Origin: Owenia fusiformis
Lineage: Eukaryota; Annelida; Polychaeta; Sabellida; Oweniidae
Assembly: GCA_903813345.2 (NCBI GenBank)
Contig: CAIIXF020000004.1
Span: 12,916,196-12,980,195 of the forward strand
Direction: 5' to 3'
Length of the DNA: 64,000 nt
Of the stretch, positions 31,948 through 45,100 are shown one piece after another. Every line of letters begins with the position of its first letter. The stretch's first letter is position 1. Both the position numbers and the translations under genes were made by a program. Below the pieces are notes generated by a model. It had not been told where the DNA came from. It saw only the letters and a list, made by a program, of their open reading frames with translations, and did not search any database.

Positions 31948-34261
31948 AAGTTAAGTACAACTGAATCAATCGTCACCATTGGGTAACAAAGGTGACATAA
32001 AGGTGACAGATATGTCACTGTTGGACATTAAAAGTGACTGAAGAATAACAAGGGCAAGCCGCTATAACCAAGATGGATAACTACAATAATGGTCTTTGGA
32101 TGACTACAATAATGGAAGGAATGCTCAATTAAACATAATTTAAGAGCTATCTAAAGGGACTATATAATATATATTAGAATGAGCTGTACAAAAGATGCAC
32201 CCCTATTTAAACTGATACTTTTTAGCTCTTCAAATGCATTCCAAGTTAATTGGCTTAAAATGTTGCATTCCATGTTAATTGGCTTAAAAATGTATATAAC
32301 CGCAGATAACAGGTATTTTTATATATCAATTTTAAATGGAGGACAAGTACAAACCTTTTATGGATTTTTACAAACATTGTAAGTTTTTAAGGGGTCTTTA
32401 TCTCATCTGTAGTCTATTTTATACTATGCTTACTTTAATTGTACATTGCGTGTATATAAAGTACATAAAGTTTTAAACAAATGAATAACAGTGGATATTT
32501 TAGATTATGGCTTATATACACTAGTACTGATATATTTTTAATAATTTTATAAGAATACATTCAGAAGAGTTAGAGTAAAGCTGTGTAGATCTGTTAACTG
32601 AGTATTTTTATATTTCATGTACTATGTACCTGCTCTATACTCAAATCAAAATCAAGAAAAATTGATCCATAACTCTCATGTCAATTCTCATTTCAATTGA
32701 TTAAAGAAGCTGATAGTGTTCCACAACACATATAACCTTATAAAGCTATAGTTTTGCTAAAAAATTGAAAATGAATATCGTCCCTGAAAGCTACAAATAC
32801 AGTGCAAACATTAAAGTCCTGGTAAAAACCAATTATGCAAGTGAACGTATTCGACTAACTTATAGTGATATTTATAACTATACATATTAAAACATTAACA
32901 TTTTCATAAGGTGAAATCCAAGTTTTCTCAACTCCATTGATTCAACAAACTGTATATCAAAAAAGAAAGTATTTTATCATTTTGATGGATTTTAGTTCAG
33001 TATTCTATATGTAACATGGAAACTATCCTAGCATACAAACTATTAAAAAATTAACTATATTTTAAAGTTGTGCGGTGTACAATCATATCAAAGGCATGTA
33101 GAGGAGTGGGATTTATTTGTAAATACAACATGATTTATATATATTATAAATACAACTCTTTTGTACAAATGTAGTTCTTATAATGCCCAAAATGTACAAG
33201 TCAGCGGCGTAGCCAGCGCTTTCAGTCGGGTGGGTGCTATCGTGGTGTAAGCGAGACAACATTTTTTCTAATCTAATTTTAAATTTTAGAAAAATTGATG
33301 CAACTTCCAAAAAACATTGAGTCTATCTTCTATCTAATGCTTCCATTTTTATAAGTTAAAGGGTGAGGGGGGTGATCGCACTCATCGTATCCACTCGCTA
33401 CGCTTATGATAGTGTTCTCTTGATAGTCGAGTAGTTGAACGTTCGGATGGTGGCTCACTGTTCTCTTTTGCGTCTTTGCAGACAAAATCACGTGATGGGT
33501 TTTCAGCTTGTTTCTTGATGTGATTATCTGGAACTGAAAATATTTTTGGGAATGATGACTTTTTGGCAATCTTACACACCGATTTTTATTACTTTATGTT
33601 TACTTGATAATATTATTTCCCAATGTGGCTGTGAAATGTATATAGATGTATTACATACCTAGCGAAGCATTTGTATGGAAGTCAATGGGAAAGTTAGCGA
33701 GCTATATCCACCGATATTGCCCGATTACCCCTTCGTTCTTGCCCAAATATAGAGCCTCCCAAGGTCGGCCTATATTGGGAGAACTCAGGCATATTTCACG
33801 TCATAGTGACATAACCTCTAAATATAGTCCAGTCCAGTATAAAGTATAACAGTCCAGTATAAATGCATATGAAAAGGACCCAAGGTCATGTATTGCAGCT
33901 TTTTCAACCTCCTGGCCGCCCATTTTGTCATGATACCTGTTAAGTACACGTGTACGTATCGAGTACCGAAAACAATTTTATATGTGAATGGAGACAGTTA
34001 ACCATGAATGTTAAATGATGAATGTTTTATAAAAGTAACCTTGAATTTTTTATATATTTTTTGATTTGTAAAAAGAATAAATTAAATTACACTCCAGACG
34101 GTTAGTGGTTTTATACAAGTAACATCGCCTTATTTTATATATACTGTATACTTGATGTTTAGATTTGTCAAAGGGATGAAACAAATTGATCTCCAATATG
34201 GTGTTTAAACTGCTTCTTTATTCGGTTATTGTCGCAAAAGTGACCTGTTCAGGTGAAAATC

Positions 34262-34340
34262 TACCCTGCGCGAAGAGTCTAGTTATAAACTGAAGAAGAA
34301 GCCCTCTTTTAAGAAGTGAAGTCAACGAATACAAAGGGTA
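34262..34340 (+). mobile_element. TACCCTGCG-family element, 79-bp deleted form
   Basis: The element runs from TACCCTGCGCGAAGAGTCTA to GAATACAAAGGGTA, nearly the same as the copies at 14439 and 35660. Confidence 0.72.
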
Positions 34341-35659
34341 GTCAAAATCGAGTCCTAGCTTTACAAAGAACAAGGTGATAGATTGTCCCTTGTTCTATCT
34401 TAGGTAGTTTTATATCATTATAGCCGTTCGACAATAAAGAAATGTAAAACTTTTTTCAAAACACCGTACAGTATGGTTACACTTATTCAGTTTACACCAA
34501 TAATCTTTAAGTAAAACATGTAATTAAAATGCAACATTCGAAAAAGGGCTTATGAATAAACTCCTAAAATATCCATAACAATTTAAAAACAAATTAATCC
34601 ACTAATTTCTATAGGGGCATGTTTTTCTAAAAGATAAAGGTTATACAAATATCGCATCGGGGGTATGTCTACAATGGATCTCATTTGGACCTTATTTCAA
34701 ATAGAGAATACGTGGCGTAGGCCTATTTTATAATAGCCCTCGATTTCTGAAAAGGAAAAAGGACCGATATTAATGCCGCCGTCTATATTTTAGATATATC
34801 CCTAAATAATACTCCTATCACATTTTTTATTCAATAATTCCAAAGTATTTACTCTTCTCAACTCTACTCTAGGGCCTCTAGTGTTAGCCCATTTAAACCA
34901 TTCATGGGTAGCCCATGGGCCTCTGTTCGGAGACATGCTCTGTCTAGAGAGGTCTATGGGTAAGCCTACCATGTACAAAGACGGACAAATACATTTGAAT
35001 GCCTGGCTATAAAACGAGACAATCGTACCTGTATGAACAAATTCAACAAATGTCGATTGTGAACTGGGCATAAATAACGAATTCAATATATTTAAGTAGA
35101 TCACGTGACTCCCGAATTGTTGTTATTGAACCTTACTGCAAAAGTTGTTTTACTAGGCGTTGACTCGATAGGACTTTCCAGGTAAGTTGTTATGTTTTTA
35201 CTTATTTAATTATTAAGGTAAAAACCCTTCAACAACGTTACGTTAACTGCGTAAATCGTTGCCAACTTGGTTCTGTGTCATTATCGCAGTGATCGAGGGC
35301 GAGTATAATGTATATTTGGATATCATAAAGTATGCGCCATGTGAATATTTTGTAATTTATGTATTTGCTCGTACTGTGCATTCAAGTTGGCCTTTTCGGA
35401 AATAATGTATGTCGTAGTTGGGTTTCTATTTTGTTAATGGTGATATGGTTTTATAAAATAAGGTCATTTCATTATTGAGTGACCAATCACCACTATATTC
35501 ATTTGTGGGTAGGTCATGAGGTAGGGGTTGGATTGGGGGAGCGGGTAGTTTAAGTGAAATATTTTTTGCCTATTTTCTCTAAAAGGCAATGTCAATTGGG
35601 ATCTTTTCAATCTTAAGTCCAGAGAGTTTTTTTCTGAAAAGCCGAGGTAGCAAATCAAG

Positions 35660-35739
35660 TACCCTGCGCGCAGAGTCTAGTTATTAACTAAAGACGAAGC
35701 TCTCTTTTGAGAAGCAAAGTCGAACGAATGCAAAGGGTA
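35660..35739 (+). mobile_element. TACCCTGCG-family element, 80-bp deleted form
   Basis: The element runs from TACCCTGCGCGCAGAGTCTA to GAATGCAAAGGGTA. Further partial copies lie at about 36574-36615 and, reversed, at about 37273-37345. Confidence 0.72.
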
Positions 35740-38700
35740 CAAACCAAGACACAGGCCATCTAGAAAATATGGAGAGTGGGATTTGAGAAAAATATAGGGA
35801 ACACGAGGGTCTTATTAAAATATCAACACTGCCCAAAATACATGTATATCACTTGTTGGGCATTTACATTTATGCAACTCAAAAAAGAAGTTTCATGTTA
35901 CTTATGTACCCAGTTGAATCCATGAATATCCCGAGAGCAAGTTTAACATTTAAACAACTGACTATTGTGCATGACGATTAAGGAATCATTGAACTGTATC
36001 CCTAAACTTTCATCTGAATCATTAGATTGGCAGGCCGCAGTGTCCTCAAGGTACCATCATGCTTTAAACGTACTAAAAGTAGAATAGTTTGCGTGATTGT
36101 GCGACCCACTGAATATTTAAAGAGTAAAACCAATGTTTAGCCTCCTTCAGTTAATTCTCTTTGGTTTTGCACCCATCAAGTATGATACTTACGAAGTCTG
36201 GTATCGATGGTAACGTTTGTCTGTCCGTTTCGTACACCCTTCCATAAGTTTGGCAAATGGAGGTCCATATTTGATGGCGTGCTAAAGCCAGCATATATCT
36301 AAGTCTTAAACATTCTCAAGTACCGTACAACACGCCGTAAAGAGACTTTTATGAATTTGTTAAATCCGACAAACTTAAACCAGATTTTACTCTCCCTCAA
36401 GTGGGGACATCCGGTGAATTACCAAGGTTACGGAGGGGATGTATTAATATTATCATTTGGCGAATAACATGCAGATTAATGAGAAGGTGGCTTTGGATTA
36501 TTGTTACTTCTTTCCTATTTATCAAGTTACCAGCAATTTTTTAATCTGACCTGCTCAAAACCTATGTAGATAATGCTCCCTTTTAAGAAGCTAAGTCAAA
36601 CGAATGCAAAGGACATTCACTATGAAGACAAGAATCTTTAATAAGTACATGCACAGTACACATAGTTCTTTTTAACTCATACTATTGAAACATGTAGGGG
36701 AATAATTGGCCTTGCATGTCCTAGGAAGTGGGAGGTACTACCATGTGTGTCACATTGTCAACGAATTAAAAAGTACTTGAAGGCAAAAAGGCATGTTTCG
36801 TCAACCGGTGGTAAAGTCTTGTGTCAAGTCTCTGGAGCCCCCTTATTATCTTCTTCAACACCATCGGGGAGGTATGTAGTGTGGTGTGGAGGTGGGGGGG
36901 GTCACAAGGGCATTAGCAAGGCTAGCAAAGTTGTAAGTTGTAAGAAACAATCAGAAACTTTGGCTTTTCCAGACAGAAAAACCTAGAGAAGAAAACGTAA
37001 AAACAAATATTAACATTTAAAAAAGGCATGGCTGGCAGTGGCTGGTGAATATGAGATCTTCGTGTATTGAAACAAGGCACCAAATTGGAGTCAACGAGGT
37101 ACTTTGTTTAGTTACTGTTTTAGATTTAGACAAATTCAAAAGTTTCATCTCTTCCCCTAGGTTATGCGTTCAGATGAATATGATTTTGTACTTCTTGATA
37201 CATTTGCTTCACAAGAAATCATCGAAGCCTGCTTTTCGAGGATTTTTTTTCAAAATGTTCAAAATAACACGGGTAACTTCCCTTGCATTCGTTCGACTTT
37301 GCTTCTTAAAAGAGAGCTTCGTATTCGTAATTTATAACTAGACTATTTGCCTTATTCTTTTATAGAACATTGGATTAACATACTAAGTTAAGGAATAATT
37401 CCTCCCAAAAAACATTCCCAAGGAATGCAAGAAAACGTTTTGATCTTGGAGGTTTTGGGAAGACAGGTTGACGCTGCTAAACAGATATCTGTATAAAATG
37501 ACTCAAGTTTATACAGTGTACCTCCATTTTAATACCTCCCCCACAACCTCAATCTCTACCCATTCCCTTCAAATTTAAGCCACATTTGTATCCCCTCAAA
37601 CAAACAAATAAACTCGATAAGTAAATGACACTTTTGCCATTCTTTTGAGCTATATTGAGAGCTTTATATTTTATTGTTTGTTTTGCGCGGCTAGCATACA
37701 TCATAACATAGAGGGCAATGGTCATAACAAGCCCATGAATAGTAATTTAGACGGTATTTAATTCTGTCCCTTCCAGTTACACCGAGTTATGTTATTTTTC
37801 AAAAATAGTACTACTTTTGGGACATTTCAGAATGTAAGATAGTAAATCATTGACAAATGAAAATTTAGTTCAGCATGCCTGGCAAAACAGAACGGCAGTG
37901 ATTTGCAGTTCATGACTTTTTTTTAAAATTACCTTTACAGTTGATTATTTTAGACCATAGTATATGTGCGACCGTAAGATTCTCCGTTTTTATACGTGTT
38001 CACGTCCTCCCCTTAACGCCCCTTTAAACTAATGTAAACTACTATATACACAATATGCATGCAAAGCGCATACCATCAGTAGCATTGCAAAACTGTAAGA
38101 AGCTTAGGATCTAAATCTCTCTCTTAATAATGCCCTGTTTAGCTTAATACATTGAGCAAATACCAAACTGTAAATGGAATCGGTGAACTTGGGCCAACGC
38201 TTTGTGTTACGTTCTTAATATGAACATAACTTTTATAAGAGTATAATATATTCAGGAATTGCACTCATGCCCGTCCATGATTCGACTCGGTGCAATTTTT
38301 CATTTACATTTAAAAGAGATTGAATGTTTAGAAGTTTGGGGCATAGGTCGAGGTTTTATCAAAATAGTATATGTTCTTGTGGAATAATAACGATAATGTA
38401 TAGTTTGGGGACTAGTGTATTATTCATGGATATTGCTATAATAGCAATAAGCCGGGCGAGGCAAGTCGTCCAAATTTTATAGAAAATCATTTTATGAGAC
38501 GCCCTTGATATTAATCACATTTGTATGATTAAACTCAAAAGAAGGCGGGATAGGACGATTTTGCACAATACTACTTACGGTATATACTTAAGAATGATTT
38601 CAGGCTCTTTTATATCATTTATACACATTTGTCACATTTGACCTGAATCTTCTAAAATAGGTGTATTTATATGAAATTTATTAGCTATATGTTCTGCTAA

Positions 38701-40413
38701 AACTATATTTATTATTAAAAAGGAGAAGGTTCATTTCTGTCCAATGAAAAGCTAAAGTCTTTACATCCTTGTCAATTTTTCATGCAATAGCGTCTTCCTG
38801 GTCCATCCAATGACTCACATTTGATGCATTGACATAAACTATCACATGTACATTTGTTTAATGTTTAGGATTTTTAACGAAGTAATAAATGTTCATTTTA
38901 TGAGGTCGCATTGACACTTTATGAGGTTACCGTGGCATTGTTATTATCCAATGTTATTTAACATGTACCCTGAGAACGAGGAACTGGTTGTAACCCCCTA
39001 GTAACAATGGGGTTACAGTCAGTGACATAGTTGTAGCAATTTCTAGTAACGAGTCCCTTTTATAGACGCGCAATTAGACTATTGGAAAAAGTATCTTCGA
39101 ATATATAAACATTACAATTACATAAGACACTCTGAGAGGACCCCTAAGCCTTTTCATAATAATTGCCAAATAGGAAAAAGAAGCGATGGAGACTATTCGA
39201 GTTTGAAAGAAAATGCTAGGAACATGAAAGACTGCTTGCTTTAATCAGAGACATATAAAACAACAAAATGTCCCTGCTTTAATCTTAAAAGGCACAGCGT
39301 TTTCGTAAATTAAGTGCAGAACTTTTGGACACTTATGGAATTAAGGTATGACGGGGGGGGGGGGGGGTGCTATGACATTGGGTATTGAGAGCCAAAATTA
39401 TCATCAAGCGTAACGACTTTGTTGGCCTTCAAGATATGTCATAATTAGTTTCGCCACTCCGACATGAAAACTCACCGTGAGTTTTAGTTCGTGCTATCTG
39501 CTATCTTCCCAATCTTGAACAAGTTCACTTGTTTTTTTACCATTATACATTTTTCATTTCATTCATTATATAGTCTTCGTGACAGAATATTCCTAAATAA
39601 AAAATCTAGGGTTTATTTTCATTTTGTCTGACCTTTGTGAAGGTTGCCACGAAATATTTCTTAAACAATAGGGCCGTAACTAAACTACATATGTATATTG
39701 ACTACATATTATTTGATATAATTGGCCTTTTCTATTCCAATTTTTTTAGGAATCTGTTTTTTTCTAAAATGTATATTGACGCACTCAGTGCAGTGTTGGG
39801 ATAGATGGCGGGAATGTTGTGGGGCGTTGTGTACAATGCTTCTGTACACTTATCAAGAAATAATTGGATAGGCAAAGAGTATTAAACAAACGTATACTCA
39901 ATAGATCAAAAATGGAACTAAAACAGACACTTGCAATTGTCCTTTTTGAATAGTATATTTTTTCTAACCTCAAATACCGGAGAGTACAAACAATTTGAAT
40001 GCATATTATTAATACATAGAATTGAACACTTTTGTCGAATGCTTCAATAAAATGAAATGAATCAATAATTGACTTTTATGATGTTTTTATGTCGGCTTTG
40101 CAGACTTCCAAATAAAGTGATTCCATTCAACTTTTTTGGGGGGTTCACGCACAAAAGGAGCACTGAAATTATGATTCATTCGATGATATATTTTGTAATT
40201 TATCACAATAAACAGAACCTCGATGTTACCTAAGTAGTACGTGTTCTGAATTGAAGAATCAAACAAAGCTAAGTTGTATTTATTCACTATTTGTTATTGA
40301 TAGAGGTTCAAGTTCGAACCGACCCAGGTGTAATGTATACACTAAACAGTTAAAATCTGACATATCGTAAGTAAAAGTTAGATATGCACTTAATGTAAAG
40401 TGCATTTAGTGTC

Positions 40414-40688
40414 CAAGGAGGATTGGCTCCCAGAATCGAAGTCGATATTTTCCAACAATGGAAAGGCCGAAATGTCGTTGTTTTCTGAAATTATTACCGA
40501 TTATAAATTCAAAATAAAAATTTCTCGTGAGTTTTGGAATTTTTCGTTCGGAAATAGACCAAAATTCACGATTCCAATGTTGAAGCGAACAAAATATGGC
40601 GGCTGTTAGAATTCGAATTTTGTAGCACGACATCCCCATACAGCACGACAGAATACCGATGTTGCACTCTGGGAGCTAATCCTCCTTG
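40414..40688. mobile_element. Inverted-repeat element with CAAGGAGGATTGGCTCCCAGA ends
   Basis: The left CCAAGGAGGATTGGCTCCCA and right TGGGAGCTAATCCTCCTTG are reverse complements with one change. The 275-base interior is open for 69 codons on + and 77 on -, with no known domain. I treat those frames as chance. Confidence 0.75.
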
Positions 40689-42149
40689 TGTAGTGTCTTA
40701 AAAATATTGACACATTGATCAAGTTTAACCAAACAGTGGTAGGGGAGAGGTCATCTTGATCCATCAAGGAATTTCATACCTTGAATATATATATGACTGA
40801 AGCAATACACTAGTTTAACAGTATACAGAAAGGTTAAGTTACACGTTTTCCGGGAGAACTTGTACGTGAATGCGTTAACGTGAAATCTTGTTACCCTAGC
40901 TTGATAGCAAACGTTAACATGTAAAAAGTGCTCCAAAAATTTCCCAAGATAAATTTTATTGAAAATATCCAAAACATTTTTATTTTGAATCTTAAAACAT
41001 GTTTGTAAATAATAATGAAGGGAAATGTGATATTTATTTGATATGTGTAGTGAATTTGAAGTTTTAAAACAGCAATATTTACACACAAACCAATGGATCA
41101 GATGTGTAGGACAGCCTAGCATCTAACTGCCATCTATACGAGTCCTGGCTCCCATTCGTTTTTCCAGGGACCTAATTGCAACTTATTTCCTATTTCTTGT
41201 ACATCCAATATTACTCATTCGATATTATACATTAGGTATAGCACACGTGATATTGTGCATTTTACATTGTTTTGGTGCTTTCACATCGGTTTTGTGAAAA
41301 AACTGAAATACTTAATTCATAATGTTAAAACGTTACAGAGGTGCTTTTCGTCCGTTGCATCTGGATGAAAAAGATCGGAATAAAATTCACGAAAAGTGGA
41401 ATCCATGATCATGTACAGACCGGCTACTACCTTTGCTTCCTGGCATACTCATATGCACATTCGATGAATACATAAACACTAATGAGGTGTTAATGCAAGC
41501 TACAGTAGGCCAATACTAAAAGTTCTATATGTATTTTCGTGATTATATCACTTATTCAAATAAATATCTTAGTACAAGTGCCAAAGGAAAGGACCAAAAA
41601 GTGTAAAGAAACCTAGCAAGAAAAAACTCCTAGTGTAAACCTGTCATAAGAAAAAATAGACCCCATATATCCCAAAACCATAATCTAACATGGAAATAAA
41701 TAATGTTCAACACCCCCTTCCCCTTCCAATCGAGAGTCAACATCACAATCAAGTGCCAGAACACCAAGGGACATTTCATTACGTTTTCTCGTGTGAAAAT
41801 ATATGTCAACGCAAATATAGTTTTTATTGCGTATTTATCATCAGATTAATCTTAACCAAGTTAGTAAGCAATTTGACGACAATGGCATTTTATTTGTGGG
41901 ATGTTCCCTTGCACAAAATTTGTCAGTGGTGACACATTGTGTTGCGACCTTTTCTCGAAATCTAATATAATCAAGCAATTTAGGCAATTCATAACTATTT
42001 GGAGTCTTGTATCCATGCATGTTTACGTAATCCCCGCTTTTTTTTACTCATGTTGACCCTATTTTGGTATAGAACTCAATCCCCTGTTATTTCATGCAAT
42101 GGATGGTATTTTTCAGATTTGCTAGTCTTGCCGGAAGCAAAACTACAAC

Positions 42150-42191
42150 ATGGACGACGATGTAAATAAAAGGAACGGACCAGCCGCTCGT
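42150..42191 (+). pseudogene. P2X7-tail-like gene exon 1 (start)
   Basis: ATG in the context ACAACATGG reads MDDDVNKRNGPAAR before a GTAAGT donor, phase 0. It is 8.5 kb from the next exon and linked only by phase and position. Confidence 0.5.
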
Positions 42192-45100
42192 GTAAGTACA
42201 CCTTGGCTTTACCTATATATTTGTTGTTTGTTTGATAATTTATCTATTGCTTGCTTGTTTGTGAGAAATGGAACTTTATTTCACGATTATATAGCACGCC
42301 AAATGTTATTTTAGTCATTTAAATGTGGTATTCATATCCACCCTATACCTTTCACAAAAGGTCCATTCATTTATTGATAGTACCATGACTCATTTATGAT
42401 ATTCATCACTCTTTATATTTTAAATTATACACCAGGTTGACTCAGTATTTCAAACGGTGGACATATATATATTTTAAAACAGAATGTGCTATATAATGTG
42501 CTTTGATACTGTACCTTTTCATTTTTCATTTTGCCAATTTTGCCAGATAACTCCCTCATAGGTGTTTGTTTGGAGATATTAGGGAGTTTAAGCTTGCAAT
42601 GTTTTTCACAACCTAAACGTGAACGGGAAAAATTTAAGCAATACATTTGTGTGGGCGATTGGTCATACGTATAAGTTGGCGTTTCGATTTAAACGACCAG
42701 CACAGTGACCCGACGAACATAACTAAAATATTTTTTTATTTTGCTACATGCAATCAATGTAGCATAAACTATATATTCGATCATTTGAAAAACACCACAA
42801 AACACATGTATGTACAACATACAAGAAAGTTTCTGTTTCAAACCAACATATTCAACTTGAGTGACTATATTCTAAAAGAATGTCGGGAACCGAATGTAGC
42901 CTGCATTTAAAAGTGCGTCATTGAATTGTAATAAAGAATTTATTGAAATGATGTTGCGACTTAGAGCAGCACGACCGCGTCGTACGCATGAACTTGATTC
43001 CACAGTGTCATGTTGTTATAGTGACACATATTACTTATTATAAGTGTCATATTGAGCTGGTACATCTTAGGATGGGCATATCTTAATGTGCAATACACAA
43101 CTATTCGTGTCATGCAAATTTTGAATAAAACACAATGTCACAAAAAGGTGGTAATGAGGTATGACATAAAAAAGATGAGTTTATCCTCCCATGGTCTAGT
43201 CTCCTTCAGGCTAGTCTGAACAGTTGAAAAACTGGAGTTCTGTCGGTACTTGATAAAGACAAATAATCAATCAAAAAGTAACACAGGTGGGACTTGAGAT
43301 AGGGACATATACTGAAATACACTTATGCCACAAAGGGGCGCTAAGAACCTCCATGGGCAAATCTTAGCACATGCCACATAGTGCGCAGAGTTTTAAACTC
43401 GAAATATGTTTTTAGTACTTGCCAAATGCAAATAATCAATGAAAAGGTAAAATAGGCAATAGTTTTTTTTAGATTTTTTTAGAACGAGAGTAAATAATAA
43501 ATGTTTGTTCAGCGTCTTTTTCTATTTTGTAATACCAATTCCAACAGTTTGATTATAAAGCTTACTTATCTGCTTTAATATTTCATCGATATTTCCTAAA
43601 AAGTGTGGATTTGTAATTTAAATTAAATTGTGTTTTTAATTTGATCTATTTCACAAGTTATACCCAAAACGTCGATCAGCTGATGAGTGAATGGTACTGT
43701 TTAAAGATACTCTATTGAGACTTCNNNNNNNNNNNNNNNNNNNNNNNACTTAACCAGATGCAAGCTGAAGATTCAACATAATTTACAGACCTGTCAACCT
43801 CTCATATATTTTTACGGGAATCTACCGACCGTTAAAGAACACTGAGAAATAATCTCAAATGCATGAAGTTTGAACATTTGGTGCATTGACAAGATTGATG
43901 TCAGATAATAAACTGCAGTGAATGAACTGTTGAACTTTGATATTGCAGCTCCGGAGAAGAATGCAGCAATATGTAGATAAAAAAGACAGTGTGAATTGCT
44001 ATAACACAGGTGCTGACTTGATAACAAATATTAATGACTTATATTCTTATTTTTTAAGCGTGTTCGGGTCGAACACTTATTAAAGAGGGAAGCTGTGTAA
44101 CAACCCACCAAATTCAGATACACTTATAGCATAATTTATCTTATTATTTGGTGTGCTGTTACTGTAATTATCTCTATATTTAATTAGATTTTGACTTTAA
44201 TTGTTTATAAGCTGATATTTACTCTCAAGAAGAATGCCAATCTCCAAATACATACTTTTCAGTGATGGCGTATTGCTATTTTAACTGCAAATAGTGCAGA
44301 ATATAGTCCCAGTATTTGATCAAGTAATTAGCATTAATTATAAGCAATTTACTTTTATCATAGATTCTAAAACATGTTTATTTATGTTAATCATATTTCA
44401 ATTTTGGAGTATTAGGTATAAAATACTTTTATCTGTTAAGTTAGTATAGTAATTCGGCGTAAGGTTATCCTCAGTAGAGAAGTTTGGTTTGTGTTCTGTT
44501 TAGATTTCAACTGTAAGGCTGTTATGGATATATCTCCTGCGTTTTGATCGATTTTGCGGTATTTCGACTCTATTGGCGTTAGGTAACTATGTCTTTGTAT
44601 TGGGCAAAACATTATCTTCAATTGGAGATATGTTTTCTGAGATTCCGTTGGGAGTTCGATATGATAGTGGACATTGAAAGTTTATAGGCCTATATAATGC
44701 ACATGGCATTATGACTTTTGCATCCAGTTAAGTCAATTATGATACCTTTTACCCTTATTTTGTCTCAGATGAGACAATTACACCAGTTTAGACCCAAAGA
44801 GTCCCCTTTAAACCTCAAAATAGCCCAGTTTTGATGGAAACCTGATCCTTGGCCCAAATCCAGAGAGGTTCCAGACAATTTAGGACAATTCCAGACAATT
44901 TAAGACAATTCCAGATAATTCAGACAGTTTAGTCAGTTCTCACTTATTGTTCTAGTGTTATTCATTGCTATTTTGTGAGATCACTCTATATTTGATGGTT
45001 TTGATACAATTAAACCATCAGAACACTGTTTTCATCATTCCTGTACAGATAACATGTCCCGTGTTATGAATGCCATTAACCGCCCCCCCCCTTCCGTCAT

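Larger units (their letters stand above)
31539..42149. other. Intergenic region, no coding gene recognised
   Basis: The stretch contains the SLC6 3' UTR at its start, three or four TACCCTGCG-family elements, a CAAGGAGGATT inverted-repeat element at 40414-40688, a poly-G run at about 39353-39367, and long AT-rich sequence. ORFs here are short and lack recognisable domains. A possible noncoding first exon with donor at 35182 is discussed as a finding. Confidence 0.6.

Noticed and set aside
36747-36986. 79-codon + frame
   Set aside because: It contains a G-run and no domain. Composition resembles the surrounding noncoding sequence.
40300-40330. GGTTCAAGTTCGAACC, resembling a tRNA B box
   Set aside because: No A box, acceptor stem or cloverleaf could be placed around it on either strand.
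40400-40639. Overlapping frames of 69 (+) and 77 (-) codons
   Set aside because: Both lie inside an inverted-repeat element and have no recognisable domain.
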